A DNA stretch of 61,808 bases, from positions 1 through 61,808 of the forward strand of contig PLXT01000007.1 of NCBI GenBank assembly GCA_003151535.1, written 5' to 3'. The position numbers and the translations under genes are program-made. This document shows, one piece after another, positions 27,583 to 36,458 of this stretch. Position 1 is the first letter of the stretch. Each line of letters begins with the position of its first letter. Below the pieces are notes generated by a model. That model was not told the origin of the DNA. It was given only the letters and a program-made list of their open reading frames with translations, and made no database searches. The DNA comes from Methanobacterium sp. Lineage in GTDB: Archaea; Methanobacteriota; Methanobacteria; Methanobacteriales; Methanobacteriaceae.

Positions 27583-27598
27583 CCATAATAAATTATGG
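27583..27598 (-). terminator. Rho-independent terminator after tail tube gene
   Basis: Arms CCATAAT and ATTATGG around a 2-base loop; on the minus strand followed by seven T. It lies 33 bases after the tail tube stop. Confidence 0.75.
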
Positions 27599-27630
27599 CT
27601 TAATTAATATTTTATATAAATAATTGATAA

Positions 27631-28119
27631 TCAGAATAAAAGAATTGCGCGATCAAATCTTAAAGTTGCAGTGATTTCAGCAATACTATCATCATCCATA
27701 CCCAAATCTCCAAATGAAACATTTGTGAGCATTGTTCCGTCCAAGAGCCATTTTTCAACAACTACACCCGTTGGATCTAACATTTCGAGTTCAACAGGAC
27801 GCTTGTATCCTGCTGCATAGCCTTGGCGACCAGTTATAGATTCTGAATGTAAACGTACCCATTCCATAATTGCTTGTGAAGCAGATGGCCCTATTGGGTC
27901 TCTGAACGTAACATCAATTGATTCCCAAGTAAACCTACCGATAACCCATGTTGAAGTATTCAAAAATTGAATTTCAGTTTCAGCTTGGGTAATTGAAGGT
28001 CTAGAAGCAGTGGATAACCACCATTGTTGAATACCCAAATCTGCTGGGAATGTTATTAACCACCTATTTTTTCGTTTTGGCTCGTAAGGCAAAGGCATTT
28101 TCATCAATAAATCAGCCAT
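27631..28119 (-). CDS. 19: Tail tube protein, T4 gp19-like
   Basis: 162 residues, matching the gp19 family in size. Visible: an N-terminal PLPYEPKRKNRWLITFP, a WESIDVTFRDPIGPSASQ segment with AIMEWVRLHSE, then KRPVELEMLDPTGVVVEKW, and a C-terminal FGDLGMDDDSIAEITATLRFD. These are the typical blocks of contractile-tail tube proteins, which form the inner tube for DNA passage. It has its own terminator. Directly upstream is a plus-strand promoter for a homing endonuclease; a weak late motif (ATATTTATT) lies about 60 bases before its start. Confidence 0.9.
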   Translation of the reverse strand: MADLLMKMPLPYEPKRKNRWLITFPADLGIQQWWLSTASRPSITQAETEIQFLNTSTWVIGRFTWESIDVTFRDPIGPSASQAIMEWVRLHSESITGRQGYAAGYKRPVELEMLDPTGVVVEKWLLDGTMLTNVSFGDLGMDDDSIAEITATLRFDRAILLF

Positions 28120-28136
28120 ATTATAATTGTTTTAAC

Positions 28137-28167
28137 TTGCTTTAAACTATTTATTTTAGTATGTTTG
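28137..28167 (+). promoter_or_regulatory. Host-like promoter (TTG-N20-TATGTTTG) for homing endonuclease
   Basis: ACTTG, a 20-base spacer ending in TTTTAG, then TATGTTTG, an exact TAnnTTTG match. It lies 38 bases before the homing endonuclease start. The TTTAG-TAT junction matches the gp32, polymerase and SNF2 promoters. Confidence 0.65.
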
Positions 28168-28204
28168 TATACTGTTTAATAAATATGCAGAAAAGAAAAA
28201 AAAA

Positions 28205-29842
28205 ATGAATAGAGTAGATATTTTTAAAAATAAAGCAAAAAGTAAATTCGGTGATGATTATGACTATTCACTAATTGACTATGCGGATAGTACAAAAAAA
28301 ATAAAAATAAAATGCGTTAAGCATAATATAATTTTTGAACAGGCCCCTGCTGAGCATTTAAGGGGTAGAAAAGCTTGTGTAGATTGTAGAAATCCATTAA
28401 ATAAGTACAATTATTTTATCACCAAAGCAAAGGAGATACACGGAGAACAATATGATTATTCCTTAGTTAAATATATTAACTCTTTTATTAAAATTAAAAT
28501 CATATGTCCTAAGCATGGTGAATTTGAACAAACACCATACAATCATATTAAGGAAGAACAGGGTTGTAGAAAATGTTTTTTTAAACGAAATAATGTAGCC
28601 GATACTTTAGATGAATTTATAACCAAATCAAATGCTACACACGATAACAAATATGATTATTCAACTGTAACTTATATTGATAGTAAAACTCCCATAAAAA
28701 TAATATGCCCTAAACATGGTGAATTCACGCAGTTACCATATTCCCATACAAGGGGTAAAGGTTGCTCAAGATGTGCTAATGAATTAAACAAAGCTAAACT
28801 AACAAAAACTGAAGCTGATTTTATTTCTGATGCAATAAAAAAGCACAATACGAAATATGATTATTCTTTAGTTGAGTATACTAACTCTTTTATTAAAGTT
28901 AAAATCATATGTCCTAAGCATGGTGAATTTGAACAACTACCGTACGATCACATAGGAGGGCATGGATGTAATAAATGTACTTCATCAGTATCCAATGATG
29001 AAATTAATATTAATGATTTTATAATATTATTAGGTTTTGATACAATATGTTCATCCATGTCTATAATAAAACCGCATCAATTGGATATTTTTATTCCATC
29101 AAAAAATATAGCGATTGAATATAATGGCTTATATTGGCATTCAGAAGAATTCTTGGATAAAAATTATCATTTAAATAAAACGAAACTATGCGAGGATAAT
29201 GGAATAAGATTAATACATATATTCGAAGATGAATGGTTGAATAAAAGAGAAATCGTTAAATCAAGGCTTATAAATATTTTGGGGTTGACACCTCATAAAA
29301 TATTTGCAAGAAAATGTGTTATTAAAAACATTGATCCAAAAGAGAGTAAAGATTTTTTAGATAAAAATCATTTACAGGGTAACGTAAACTCAAAAGTAAG
29401 ATTAGGGTTATTATATAATAATGAATTGGTCAGTTTAATGTTATTTGGAAAACCAAGATTAGGAATAGGCCAAAAACATGATGGTTATGAATTAACAAGA
29501 TTCTGTAATAAATTAAATACTAGTATTATTGGTGGCGCTGATAAACTTCTAAAGAATTTCGTTAAAACATATGACCCAAAAAAAATAGTTAGTTATGCAG
29601 ATAAAAGATGGAGTCAAGGTGAGTTATACGAAAAACTTGGGTTTATAAAAAGTCATATTAATAAACCAAATTATAGTTATATAATTGGAAAAAACAGATT
29701 ACATAGATTTAATTTCAGAAAACAAAAATTAAAGGAAGCTGAAAATTCGAATAAAACTGGGCATCAAATTATGTTAGATCGAGGCATATATCGAATATAT
29801 GATTGTGGTACAATTACGTATAAGAAAAATTATAAAGTATAA
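28205..29842 (+). CDS. Homing endonuclease with four zinc-finger-like repeats, PD-(D/E)xK-like nuclease and GNAT-like tail
   Basis: 545 residues. Four N-terminal repeats of about 65 residues share KYDYSLVxY...KIKIICPKHGEF, a His, and a GC-x2-C end, likely zinc-binding DNA-recognition units; the first copy is divergent. At about 275-340 is a nuclease-like segment (QLDIFIPSKNIAIEYNGLYW, HSEEF, RLIHIFEDEW) resembling Vsr-type PD-(D/E)xK enzymes, with Asp of LDIF and Glu of AIEYNG as candidate ligands. The C-terminal 180 residues are the shared domain with HLQGNVNSK, SLMLFGK, GGADKLLK and SYADKRWSQGELYEKLGF. It is on the plus strand amid minus-strand structural genes and overlaps the next gene by 13 bases, fitting a mobile insert. 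Confidence 0.8.
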   Translation: MNRVDIFKNKAKSKFGDDYDYSLIDYADSTKKIKIKCVKHNIIFEQAPAEHLRGRKACVDCRNPLNKYNYFITKAKEIHGEQYDYSLVKYINSFIKIKIICPKHGEFEQTPYNHIKEEQGCRKCFFKRNNVADTLDEFITKSNATHDNKYDYSTVTYIDSKTPIKIICPKHGEFTQLPYSHTRGKGCSRCANELNKAKLTKTEADFISDAIKKHNTKYDYSLVEYTNSFIKVKIICPKHGEFEQLPYDHIGGHGCNKCTSSVSNDEININDFIILLGFDTICSSMSIIKPHQLDIFIPSKNIAIEYNGLYWHSEEFLDKNYHLNKTKLCEDNGIRLIHIFEDEWLNKREIVKSRLINILGLTPHKIFARKCVIKNIDPKESKDFLDKNHLQGNVNSKVRLGLLYNNELVSLMLFGKPRLGIGQKHDGYELTRFCNKLNTSIIGGADKLLKNFVKTYDPKKIVSYADKRWSQGELYEKLGFIKSHINKPNYSYIIGKNRLHRFNFRKQKLKEAENSNKTGHQIMLDRGIYRIYDCGTITYKKNYKV

Positions 29843-31008
29843 TTTATAATTTTCTTAATTTTCTGTATTTCCTCAGTTATTAATTTATTTTCAGTAATGG
29901 TTTCTGTTGTAGGTTGAACTGGCTGTTTCCTAGGAGGTCTAGTGGCATTAACAGCAGCTTGTTTTCTCATTTTGGTTAAATACTGATAAAACTCCATAAG
30001 AGTGGTGATAAAATTGAATAAGTTTTCTTTAAACGCTTTCTTTGATTGAGCCGATTTGTTAAAACCGTTAGTATCTGATTCATTGAAACTCATCTTACCC
30101 AATGATGACATTTTATTTACGATATTATCGCCTTTAAATGTACCTGTATATAGTCTGTTATTAACTACATTTATAAATTTAAGAAAGTTCTCATAGTCTT
30201 GTGGGTTTGTAGACGCTATATTAAACATCTTATCGAAATCAGTTGCAACGATGGGATTCTCTTTAAATTTCTGTACGTATGAGTCAACAACTTTATTACC
30301 AGTATTATCTAACTTACGCAACTGATTTCTTATTAGCTCAACGCGAAACATAAGCCCTTCAAAGGTTTTAATCTCTTTATTTGATAAAGACTTATTCAAA
30401 TAATTAGTAACATTCTTATCTTTAATATATTTTCCTTCTGATAAACTATAATAGCCTTCAGATGTTAATCCTTTAACAGCCGACCTTTTTACTTGTATAG
30501 TATTTCCGTTGGAGAACTGAATACCCACATTATACGGTAGGATATGTACGCCAGGTATATTTACCAATTTAACTGGTTTACCTTCGTATGAATAATCTGT
30601 TGGTTCTTGTTCTGGTTGTGCTGGTTCTACTTCTGTCGGTTGATTAACTTGCCCACGGTTTGACACAATAAATTTAAATAATGAATTCATCTCATTATAT
30701 AACTCATTTAACACTTTTTTAACATTTGTTCCACGTGGAACGATATTTGCTTGTGGTTGCGCTTGCGCTTGTGGTTGTGATAATGAAAACGCATTTTCAT
30801 TATACGCAAATGACATTGCTCTGGTACTACCAAATTGAACTTTTATAAAACTTGGATCACCTACTGGCTCGTCTAGTACAATACCCGTTTTTATTTGGCC
30901 GCTCTTGTTCTTCCAACTAACTTTGTCGCCAGCTTTAAATTTACCGCTACCCACAACTTCAGTCAAGCTAATTTTTGGGTATTGTTTGGTGATTATTATA
31001 TTGTTCAT
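29830..31008 (-). CDS. Unknown protein with Tudor-like N-terminal segment and Gln/Pro linker
   Basis: 392 residues, no firm family. Residues about 20-55 read KFKAGDKVSWKNKSGQIKTG followed by IVLDEP, a pattern of small Tudor/SH3-like barrels (GD.V.W...G...G.V). A low-complexity QPQAQAQPQAN linker follows, then a Pro/Glu-rich linker near 125-140 (NQPTEVEPAQPEQEPTDY), and a helical Lys-rich C-terminal half that ends EEIQKIKKIINYTL. It overlaps the plus-strand homing endonuclease by 13 bases at its 3' end and is 11 bases after the 144-residue gene. Its position between tube and sheath suggests a late or structural role. Confidence 0.65.
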   Translation of the reverse strand: MNNIIITKQYPKISLTEVVGSGKFKAGDKVSWKNKSGQIKTGIVLDEPVGDPSFIKVQFGSTRAMSFAYNENAFSLSQPQAQAQPQANIVPRGTNVKKVLNELYNEMNSLFKFIVSNRGQVNQPTEVEPAQPEQEPTDYSYEGKPVKLVNIPGVHILPYNVGIQFSNGNTIQVKRSAVKGLTSEGYYSLSEGKYIKDKNVTNYLNKSLSNKEIKTFEGLMFRVELIRNQLRKLDNTGNKVVDSYVQKFKENPIVATDFDKMFNIASTNPQDYENFLKFINVVNNRLYTGTFKGDNIVNKMSSLGKMSFNESDTNGFNKSAQSKKAFKENLFNFITTLMEFYQYLTKMRKQAAVNATRPPRKQPVQPTTETITENKLITEEIQKIKKIINYTL

Positions 31009-31019
31009 GAATAGAATTA

Positions 31020-31454
31020 TTACTTATAAATATTAATGTTTTTGAAATACTCCTTTGTTTCAGGATATTTCTCAATTACGAAACTTATTACGTCTTCCTT
31101 ATTATAACCCAATAAAATACCAATTAAATAGGTTTCTTCAGCAGTGGCTTCATATGATAGATAACCACCGTATTTTTTAGCTATTTTGGCTAATTGACTA
31201 GCTTCGTTACCACTACCTTCACGATAGACAACATAGGCATCTTGCCCACCCACAGGAATAAGTTTTAATCCAGCAGCTTTAATTTCCTCCAACCAATAAC
31301 TTTTCATCATCGCAACAAAAGCAACGTTACGCCTACCGTTAATAATTGTCTCTAGGGTACCATCATCTGAATAAGCATCACTCGCACTAATTTCTTCTTC
31401 TAAATGCTCTTTTAAAAGGTTTAATTGCTGTTGTGTGATTATTAGTTTGGTCAT
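31020..31454 (-). CDS. Unknown 144-residue protein
   Basis: Not recognised. It begins MTKLIITQQQLNLLKEHLEE, then an acidic stretch. From residue 40 on it has a compact alpha/beta look (VAFVAMMKSYWLEEIKAAGL, AYVVYREGSG, LAKIAKKYGGYLSYEATAEE) and a helix ending in ISFVIEKYPETKEYF. No membrane segment. It is upstream of the 392-residue gene by 11 bases, probably in the same transcript, with an ATATTTATA motif only 3 bases before its ATG. Confidence 0.65.
   Translation of the reverse strand: MTKLIITQQQLNLLKEHLEEEISASDAYSDDGTLETIINGRRNVAFVAMMKSYWLEEIKAAGLKLIPVGGQDAYVVYREGSGNEASQLAKIAKKYGGYLSYEATAEETYLIGILLGYNKEDVISFVIEKYPETKEYFKNINIYK
31025..31033 (-). promoter_or_regulatory. ATATTTATA motif before the 392-residue gene
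   Basis: Exact minus-strand match, 16 bases before the start at 31008. It overlaps the last codons of the upstream gene (encoding NIYK), so chance is possible. Confidence 0.35.
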
Positions 31455-31457
31455 GTA

Positions 31458-31466
31458 TATAAATAT
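31458..31466 (-). promoter_or_regulatory. ATATTTATA motif immediately before the 144-residue gene
   Basis: Exact minus-strand match, three bases from the start codon. If it is a promoter, the transcript from it would be leaderless or start inside the gene. A variant (ATATTTATC) lies about 35 bases further upstream. Confidence 0.35.
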
Positions 31467-31484
31467 TTGGTTAGTAAATAAAAA

Positions 31485-33002
31485 TCATGATAAATATTCA
31501 AATTTCATATTTCCACAGTCCCAAATTTTATCATATTTTTTTATTCTCATTATATCGAATTCTGTTAATTTAGGATCAAACCCTTCTTTAATCAGAACAT
31601 CTTTTCTGAAGTTAAATCTATGAAATCTGTTATTATATTCACCTATTTTTACATACCAATAATTTGGACGACTATTAGAAACATGTTTAAACCCATTCTT
31701 AACATAAACGTTATTAACAGTGTCCAAACCAGACCATCTAATATCAGCATATGATATTATTTTTTTTGGAGTATATTTTTTAATAAAATGTTGTAATAAT
31801 TTTGAAAAAGAACCAATAATATTTGTGTTTAATTTATTTGTAAATCTTAACAGTTCAAAATGATTAGGTGTATTTTTGCTACCCATCATTTTTCTTAAAC
31901 TACCAAAAGTCATAAGACTAACTAGTTCATCTTGATAATATAAGCCTAATCTAATCTTATCGATTGATCTCCCTTGTAAGTGATTCTCAAGTAAAAAATC
32001 ATTTGATATTTTTGAAGGGGTTTCTTTAATAATACATTTTCTTGCATATATTTTTTGGGTGTTTATTTTTAATAGGTTTGATAGCCTAGAAAGAACAATA
32101 TCTTTTTTATATAATAGCTCATCCTCAAATATGTGAATTAATTTAATACCTTTATCATATGCTAATTTAGACTTATCTATATGATAATTTTTATTTTTTC
32201 CACCACCTATTTCACTATGAAAATAATTTCCGTTTACCTCGATTCCTAAATTATTATTGATTAATAAATCAATTTCTTGACCCTTTAAAATGGTTCTACT
32301 ATTATCCAGATGTTGAACTTTTTTATCGTTTAAAAAGTCTCTAACCAATTCTTCTATTTTTGAGTTTTTTATTAAAGGAAAACATTTTCGACAGATAGGT
32401 ATTTTACCAGATCCTAACACTGTGCTAGTAAAGATATTATCACACTCCAAACACTTAAAATTATATGCTAATGAAGTGTTTCCGTTTTTATTTACGGTAT
32501 ACTCACCCAATAATTCTAAATTGTTTATTTTTAGTTTAGGTAATAAGGTTTCTAAGTGATTTTTTTTTAAGGTTAGTTGAAGCCTTTCAACAATTAAATC
32601 AGATTTCATAGGGTTATCAACCCCATATTTATCAACTAAGATATTTACATATTTCTCCCTAAAACCATCTTTTTTAAAAAAGGAGTCAACACCATGATTT
32701 TCAAGTAGTATCTTTTTAGCCGCCTCAAGTCTTTTATCTTTATTTTCGGGAATGTTTCCCCATTTTTTTCTACATTTATCAGAACATAACTTTCCTTCTT
32801 GCTTTTTCTTTATTTCAAATTCGTTATCACACATAACACACCTTCTAGTTTCTCTAATACCCATATCCTTTTTCCCACCAATTAATTTATTCTTAGTGGC
32901 ATATTCGAAATAACATATTCTTCCGCAAAATTTTTTATTTCTGCGTTTAAAATCTACTTCAAAATTATTTTTACAATTAAGACAATTCAATTCTATTTTC
33001 AT
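31485..33002 (-). CDS. Homing endonuclease with a different N-terminal DNA-binding region
   Basis: 505 residues from the ATG at 33002; an upstream ATG at 33050 adds 16 residues that do not fit the zinc-finger start MKIELNCLNCKNNFEV. Two short zinc-finger-like units (C-x2-C ... C-x3-C; CVMC ... CSDKC) are followed by a KYGVDNPMKS motif common in phage homing enzymes and a third zinc ribbon (CLEC ... CRKC). The nuclease-like core (GQEIDLLINNNLGIEVNGNY, FHSE, KLIHIFEDEL) and the C-terminal shared domain (HLQGRSIDK, LVSLMTFGS, SYADIRW, RFNFRK, WDCGN) match the other three copies. So the same catalytic and tail modules are paired with another N-terminus. It lies between the tail sheath and the 144-residue gene. 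Confidence 0.78.
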   Translation of the reverse strand: MKIELNCLNCKNNFEVDFKRRNKKFCGRICYFEYATKNKLIGGKKDMGIRETRRCVMCDNEFEIKKKQEGKLCSDKCRKKWGNIPENKDKRLEAAKKILLENHGVDSFFKKDGFREKYVNILVDKYGVDNPMKSDLIVERLQLTLKKNHLETLLPKLKINNLELLGEYTVNKNGNTSLAYNFKCLECDNIFTSTVLGSGKIPICRKCFPLIKNSKIEELVRDFLNDKKVQHLDNSRTILKGQEIDLLINNNLGIEVNGNYFHSEIGGGKNKNYHIDKSKLAYDKGIKLIHIFEDELLYKKDIVLSRLSNLLKINTQKIYARKCIIKETPSKISNDFLLENHLQGRSIDKIRLGLYYQDELVSLMTFGSLRKMMGSKNTPNHFELLRFTNKLNTNIIGSFSKLLQHFIKKYTPKKIISYADIRWSGLDTVNNVYVKNGFKHVSNSRPNYWYVKIGEYNNRFHRFNFRKDVLIKEGFDPKLTEFDIMRIKKYDKIWDCGNMKFEYLS

Positions 33003-33054
33003 AATTAATATAGTTAAAACCAACAACTGCTTCTCTTCACAAATATACATTAAT

Positions 33055-33086
33055 AAAAAAGATGTAAAGTACTTTACATCTTTTTT
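33055..33086 (-). terminator. Rho-independent terminator after tail sheath
   Basis: A perfect 32-base palindrome with arms AAAAAAGATGTAAAGT and its complement, ending in six T on either strand. It is 17 bases past the sheath stop and probably prevents read-through into the homing endonuclease. Confidence 0.9.
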
Positions 33087-33103
33087 ATTAATTAATAAAA
33101 AAA

Positions 33104-35944
33104 TTATATATTTTGGAAACTTGCGCCTGCTGGTAGAATATTAAAACCGATTTTAATAAATTCCAACGCAGTGGTTGGTTTAAGCCAAATTTGTCCTGTT
33201 AATTGGTTATTATCGATATCCTCTGGACTGTTACCCAATACAACTCTGAAGTCAGACAAACCTCTTTCAGTTCTTATGTTATCCAAGATTGGATTAACAA
33301 GACTTAAGAATTGATTTCTAACGATTGTATCATTTTGTTCGAACAACAATCTAATCGAAACAGCAGAAATAAGTTTTCTAGCTTGAAGAAGAAGTCTTCT
33401 AACATTAATACGATTAAGATAGCTATCAGCGACCTGAAGAGTTTTATTACCCCAGATATTAACACCACTTGATGCAAACGTTGCCACTGGGTTAATTCTT
33501 CCGTTGTACAATGTATCCCTGTCGGTCAATGTAAGCTTAACACGAGCCTTAATACAATCCACATCACCTCTATTCACACCAGCCACAGCAAACCATGGGA
33601 ATGCGATATTATCGGTTAATGCGATGTTCCTAACCACATCTCTTGTTGGTGGAACGTATATGTATACATTATTCTCAGCATCCAAAATCTGAATCCATGG
33701 CCAGTAAGTAGCAGTGTAGTTACTATCATATGGTCCTATATTAACGATGTTTACAGCATCTGTAGCCAATATAGGGGTTCCAGAAGAATCAGTGTCTGGC
33801 GTTGTTACGATGTACAATGAATCGGCTCTGTTTATTTCAATCATTTCAATAGCAGCGTTCACTAAACTACCGTTTATTTGAACATCTATACCTGGCGTAG
33901 CAAATACATTAATATTTACAGCTTCAGGGTTTATAAAGGTATAATAAGCCTCTAAGTATGCATAATAATCTGAAGTCAACCCTAACTCTCCTTGGCTCGT
34001 AACACGATCTTGGAATGTTCTTCCATTCGTTAAACCTGCTTGACCAGCTGGTTGGCTAATTGAGTAAGAGTCCAAATTGGTCCTTCTACTTCTGTAAATA
34101 TCCCAACCATCGAAACCACCATACGGTGCAAAGGTGAACTTACGAGTATTGATATTCGCATATGGACCACCCACTAAACCAGCATCTGTCCTAAACTGCC
34201 ATACACCTGTATTGAAAGTAAATATTGGATAATATGTACCACCACTGCTATTAATTACTACGAAAATATCATCAATTGTTGCGGCACTTGCATCCACATC
34301 CATATGAAAACCATCTGTTAAGCCTGTCCAGATATTATCATTTTGGTGTAAACCCTTGTAGTCAAAGAAGCTTTCATCAATACCCACAGTATCTGAAAGG
34401 CCCAAATAAATCTTACGAGGATTTTGGTATAAACCATATGCTAAATTATAAGTTATTTCTGGCGCTTGCACTGTAGGATTACTATTTAAAGTATAATCCC
34501 TAACAGGATAACCAATAAAACCAGCTGGGAATGAATCACTTGTATCAGAATTTGTATCTAATTCAAGCAACACATAAGATGATTTAGAAGGAAAGACACC
34601 GTCAATAGTACCAACTAATTTACCCACGAAATTCTTAGATGTTGGACTCATTGTACATTTTGTGTATTGTTCCAATATCACTGGGCTTGCATCTGTATCA
34701 TAATAATCTCTAATAATAATATCGAATATTAATTGGTCTGGGTCAATATTCTGAATTGAAACTTTTATTTGTGAGTTTGCACTGTTACCATCGGCAATTG
34801 TCCAGAATCTGAATAATCTTAAAAGTTTATTACCTCTTAATTCAGAAACAACAAATGGTGTAATAGCCCCTTGATATTGCTGAAAATAATTATCGAATTG
34901 TGTGTTGTAAGTTTCTAACGTTAGATCTACACCATAAATCATATTATTATCGTTGAACTCATTAAACATGTTCTGGTATATTTCCTCAACGAAAATGGCA
35001 GTTTTACCAATTCCAGCTGCTGTTCCTAGAACCTTAGTAATATAATTTTTTTGTGTTTGATCGAATGAACATGAGTAATCAAAATTACCCTGTGTTGTTG
35101 AATTTCCGCTCAAACTAAAATATCCCAACGGATTATTAGAAGCGCCACTAACGTTTGGATCGAATATCAAACTTGTTGAAGCACTAACTTGAAATTGTGG
35201 TAATTGAGTACCATAATTTACAGTACCTCTTGAACGTAATAAGGCTACTACCATATCTTCAACAGCACTGTAACCACTACCTGAATAGTAAACCGCTGTT
35301 GAGCTACAAGAACCAGTTATATTAGCAGGGTTGGTTCCACTTGGCCCAACGTTGTTAATAGTAACAGCCAAACTTACGCCGCTAAAAATTAACCCAAATT
35401 TATCAACACCAGAGAAATTAACAACTGTATTAATTGGTGCGGTTACTATAGCAGAATAATTAATCGCACCTGTAACATATAATATGTCAATAAGAGGGTC
35501 TGTGCTACTAATAGAAAGTAGTGTAAAGCCACTCGTAGCAGAATACGTAATAGTAGGAGTTGTTGTAACTGTGTGTGCGCTAGTAGTAGGATCAAGAGCA
35601 GCGCTCAATGTAACAGCCCAAGCTTGGCCAGCGTCATAACCAGATAACCCCAAAACCCTAGTTACAAATAACTGGTTTGACTGTGAAAGATAAGATTTAG
35701 CAATATATGGTAATTCATACAATGGTGAACCATAACCATTAGGGTCATTAACCAAGGTATTATCCAACCCACCAAAAAATGTTTGAAAACCTGTGTAATC
35801 ACTTACGAAAATAGGTTGGAAAGCTGGTCCTTGTGTCGTTTCACCCGCCAAACCTAAAGTAGTTACGCCTACTTGACTAGTTACAAATGTTAGGTCTTGT
35901 TCTGATGTGTAGACACCTGGACTAACGAAAACTTGATTTGCCAT
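33104..35944 (-). CDS. 18: Tail sheath protein, T4 gp18-like
   Basis: 946 residues, larger than T4 gp18 (about 660). The N-terminus MANQVFVSPGVYTSEQDLTF is the classical sheath start, followed by a YTGFQTFFGGLD segment and ELPYIAKSYLSQSNQLFVTRV. The C-terminus holds the conserved handshake region: INVRRLLLQARKLISAVSIR, FLFEQND-like FEQNDTIVRNQF, then GLSDFRVVLGNSPEDID and GQIWLKPTTALEFIKIGFNI. The middle 600 residues carry extra beta-rich domains that probably decorate the outer surface. It forms the contracting outer tail tube. It has an ATATTTATA motif 33 bases upstream and a strong terminator, so it is a single-gene unit. Confidence 0.92.
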   Translation of the reverse strand: MANQVFVSPGVYTSEQDLTFVTSQVGVTTLGLAGETTQGPAFQPIFVSDYTGFQTFFGGLDNTLVNDPNGYGSPLYELPYIAKSYLSQSNQLFVTRVLGLSGYDAGQAWAVTLSAALDPTTSAHTVTTTPTITYSATSGFTLLSISSTDPLIDILYVTGAINYSAIVTAPINTVVNFSGVDKFGLIFSGVSLAVTINNVGPSGTNPANITGSCSSTAVYYSGSGYSAVEDMVVALLRSRGTVNYGTQLPQFQVSASTSLIFDPNVSGASNNPLGYFSLSGNSTTQGNFDYSCSFDQTQKNYITKVLGTAAGIGKTAIFVEEIYQNMFNEFNDNNMIYGVDLTLETYNTQFDNYFQQYQGAITPFVVSELRGNKLLRLFRFWTIADGNSANSQIKVSIQNIDPDQLIFDIIIRDYYDTDASPVILEQYTKCTMSPTSKNFVGKLVGTIDGVFPSKSSYVLLELDTNSDTSDSFPAGFIGYPVRDYTLNSNPTVQAPEITYNLAYGLYQNPRKIYLGLSDTVGIDESFFDYKGLHQNDNIWTGLTDGFHMDVDASAATIDDIFVVINSSGGTYYPIFTFNTGVWQFRTDAGLVGGPYANINTRKFTFAPYGGFDGWDIYRSRRTNLDSYSISQPAGQAGLTNGRTFQDRVTSQGELGLTSDYYAYLEAYYTFINPEAVNINVFATPGIDVQINGSLVNAAIEMIEINRADSLYIVTTPDTDSSGTPILATDAVNIVNIGPYDSNYTATYWPWIQILDAENNVYIYVPPTRDVVRNIALTDNIAFPWFAVAGVNRGDVDCIKARVKLTLTDRDTLYNGRINPVATFASSGVNIWGNKTLQVADSYLNRINVRRLLLQARKLISAVSIRLLFEQNDTIVRNQFLSLVNPILDNIRTERGLSDFRVVLGNSPEDIDNNQLTGQIWLKPTTALEFIKIGFNILPAGASFQNI

Positions 35945-35977
35945 ATTATAATATTTACTTTTTTAAATTATGTTAAT

Positions 35978-35986
35978 TATAAATAT
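35978..35986 (-). promoter_or_regulatory. ATATTTATA motif before tail sheath gene
   Basis: Exact minus-strand match, 33 bases before the sheath start, in a 128-base intergenic gap with no gene. Confidence 0.55.
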
Positions 35987-36072
35987 TATAAAAAAAAGCA
36001 AAAATTTTATTTAAAATTATTTATTTTAAATATATTCGTAAATATTTGATTGTGGGCTTAATAAATGGTTCT

Positions 36073-36384
36073 TTACGCTTCAAAAAACTGATGGGAGTAA
36101 GTTAATACAAATTGATCAATAAGCCCATCATCATCACCCCAAGCCTGAAGAATTTCATTAGGGATATCCATACTAAAAGAGGTATATAAAGTTGTAACAT
36201 CAACATCTTCATGACCATTAAAATTAGTAACAGTGTGTTTTTTTATGTTTATTAAATCACATAAAAGTTTAGCAGTGGTAGCGCCACGTTCTATATTCAT
36301 AACTCTCCATTTTATTGCATTTGCTATGAAATCGCCATTAATGGTCGTGAAAGTGATAGGTCGAATATTTATATAATTACCCAT
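36073..36384 (-). CDS. Small unknown virion-type protein (103 residues)
   Basis: Not recognised. It begins MGNYINIRPITFTTINGDFI, has central beta strands and ends LIDQFVLTYSHQFFEA. There is no signal peptide. It is flanked by late-type motifs and lies between the sheath gene and other small structural genes, so a structural role is likely. A hairpin lies upstream and separates it from the 99-residue gene. Confidence 0.65.
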   Translation of the reverse strand: MGNYINIRPITFTTINGDFIANAIKWRVMNIERGATTAKLLCDLINIKKHTVTNFNGHEDVDVTTLYTSFSMDIPNEILQAWGDDDGLIDQFVLTYSHQFFEA

Positions 36385-36398
36385 GATTATTGTTTTTA

Positions 36399-36407
36399 TA
36401 TAAATAT
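36399..36407 (-). promoter_or_regulatory. ATATTTATA motif before the 103-residue gene
   Basis: Exact minus-strand match, 14 bases before the start at 36384. Confidence 0.5.
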
Positions 36408-36419
36408 GTCTAAAACATA

Positions 36420-36445
36420 AAATTTACCATGGTAGTGGTAAATTT
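36420..36445 (-). terminator. Hairpin after the 99-residue gene, possible terminator
   Basis: Arms AAATTTACCA and TGGTAAATTT around a 6-base loop. The following U-run on the minus strand is interrupted (TTATGTTTT), so it may be a weak terminator. Confidence 0.55.
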
Positions 36446-36458
36446 ACGGGTAAATCTA

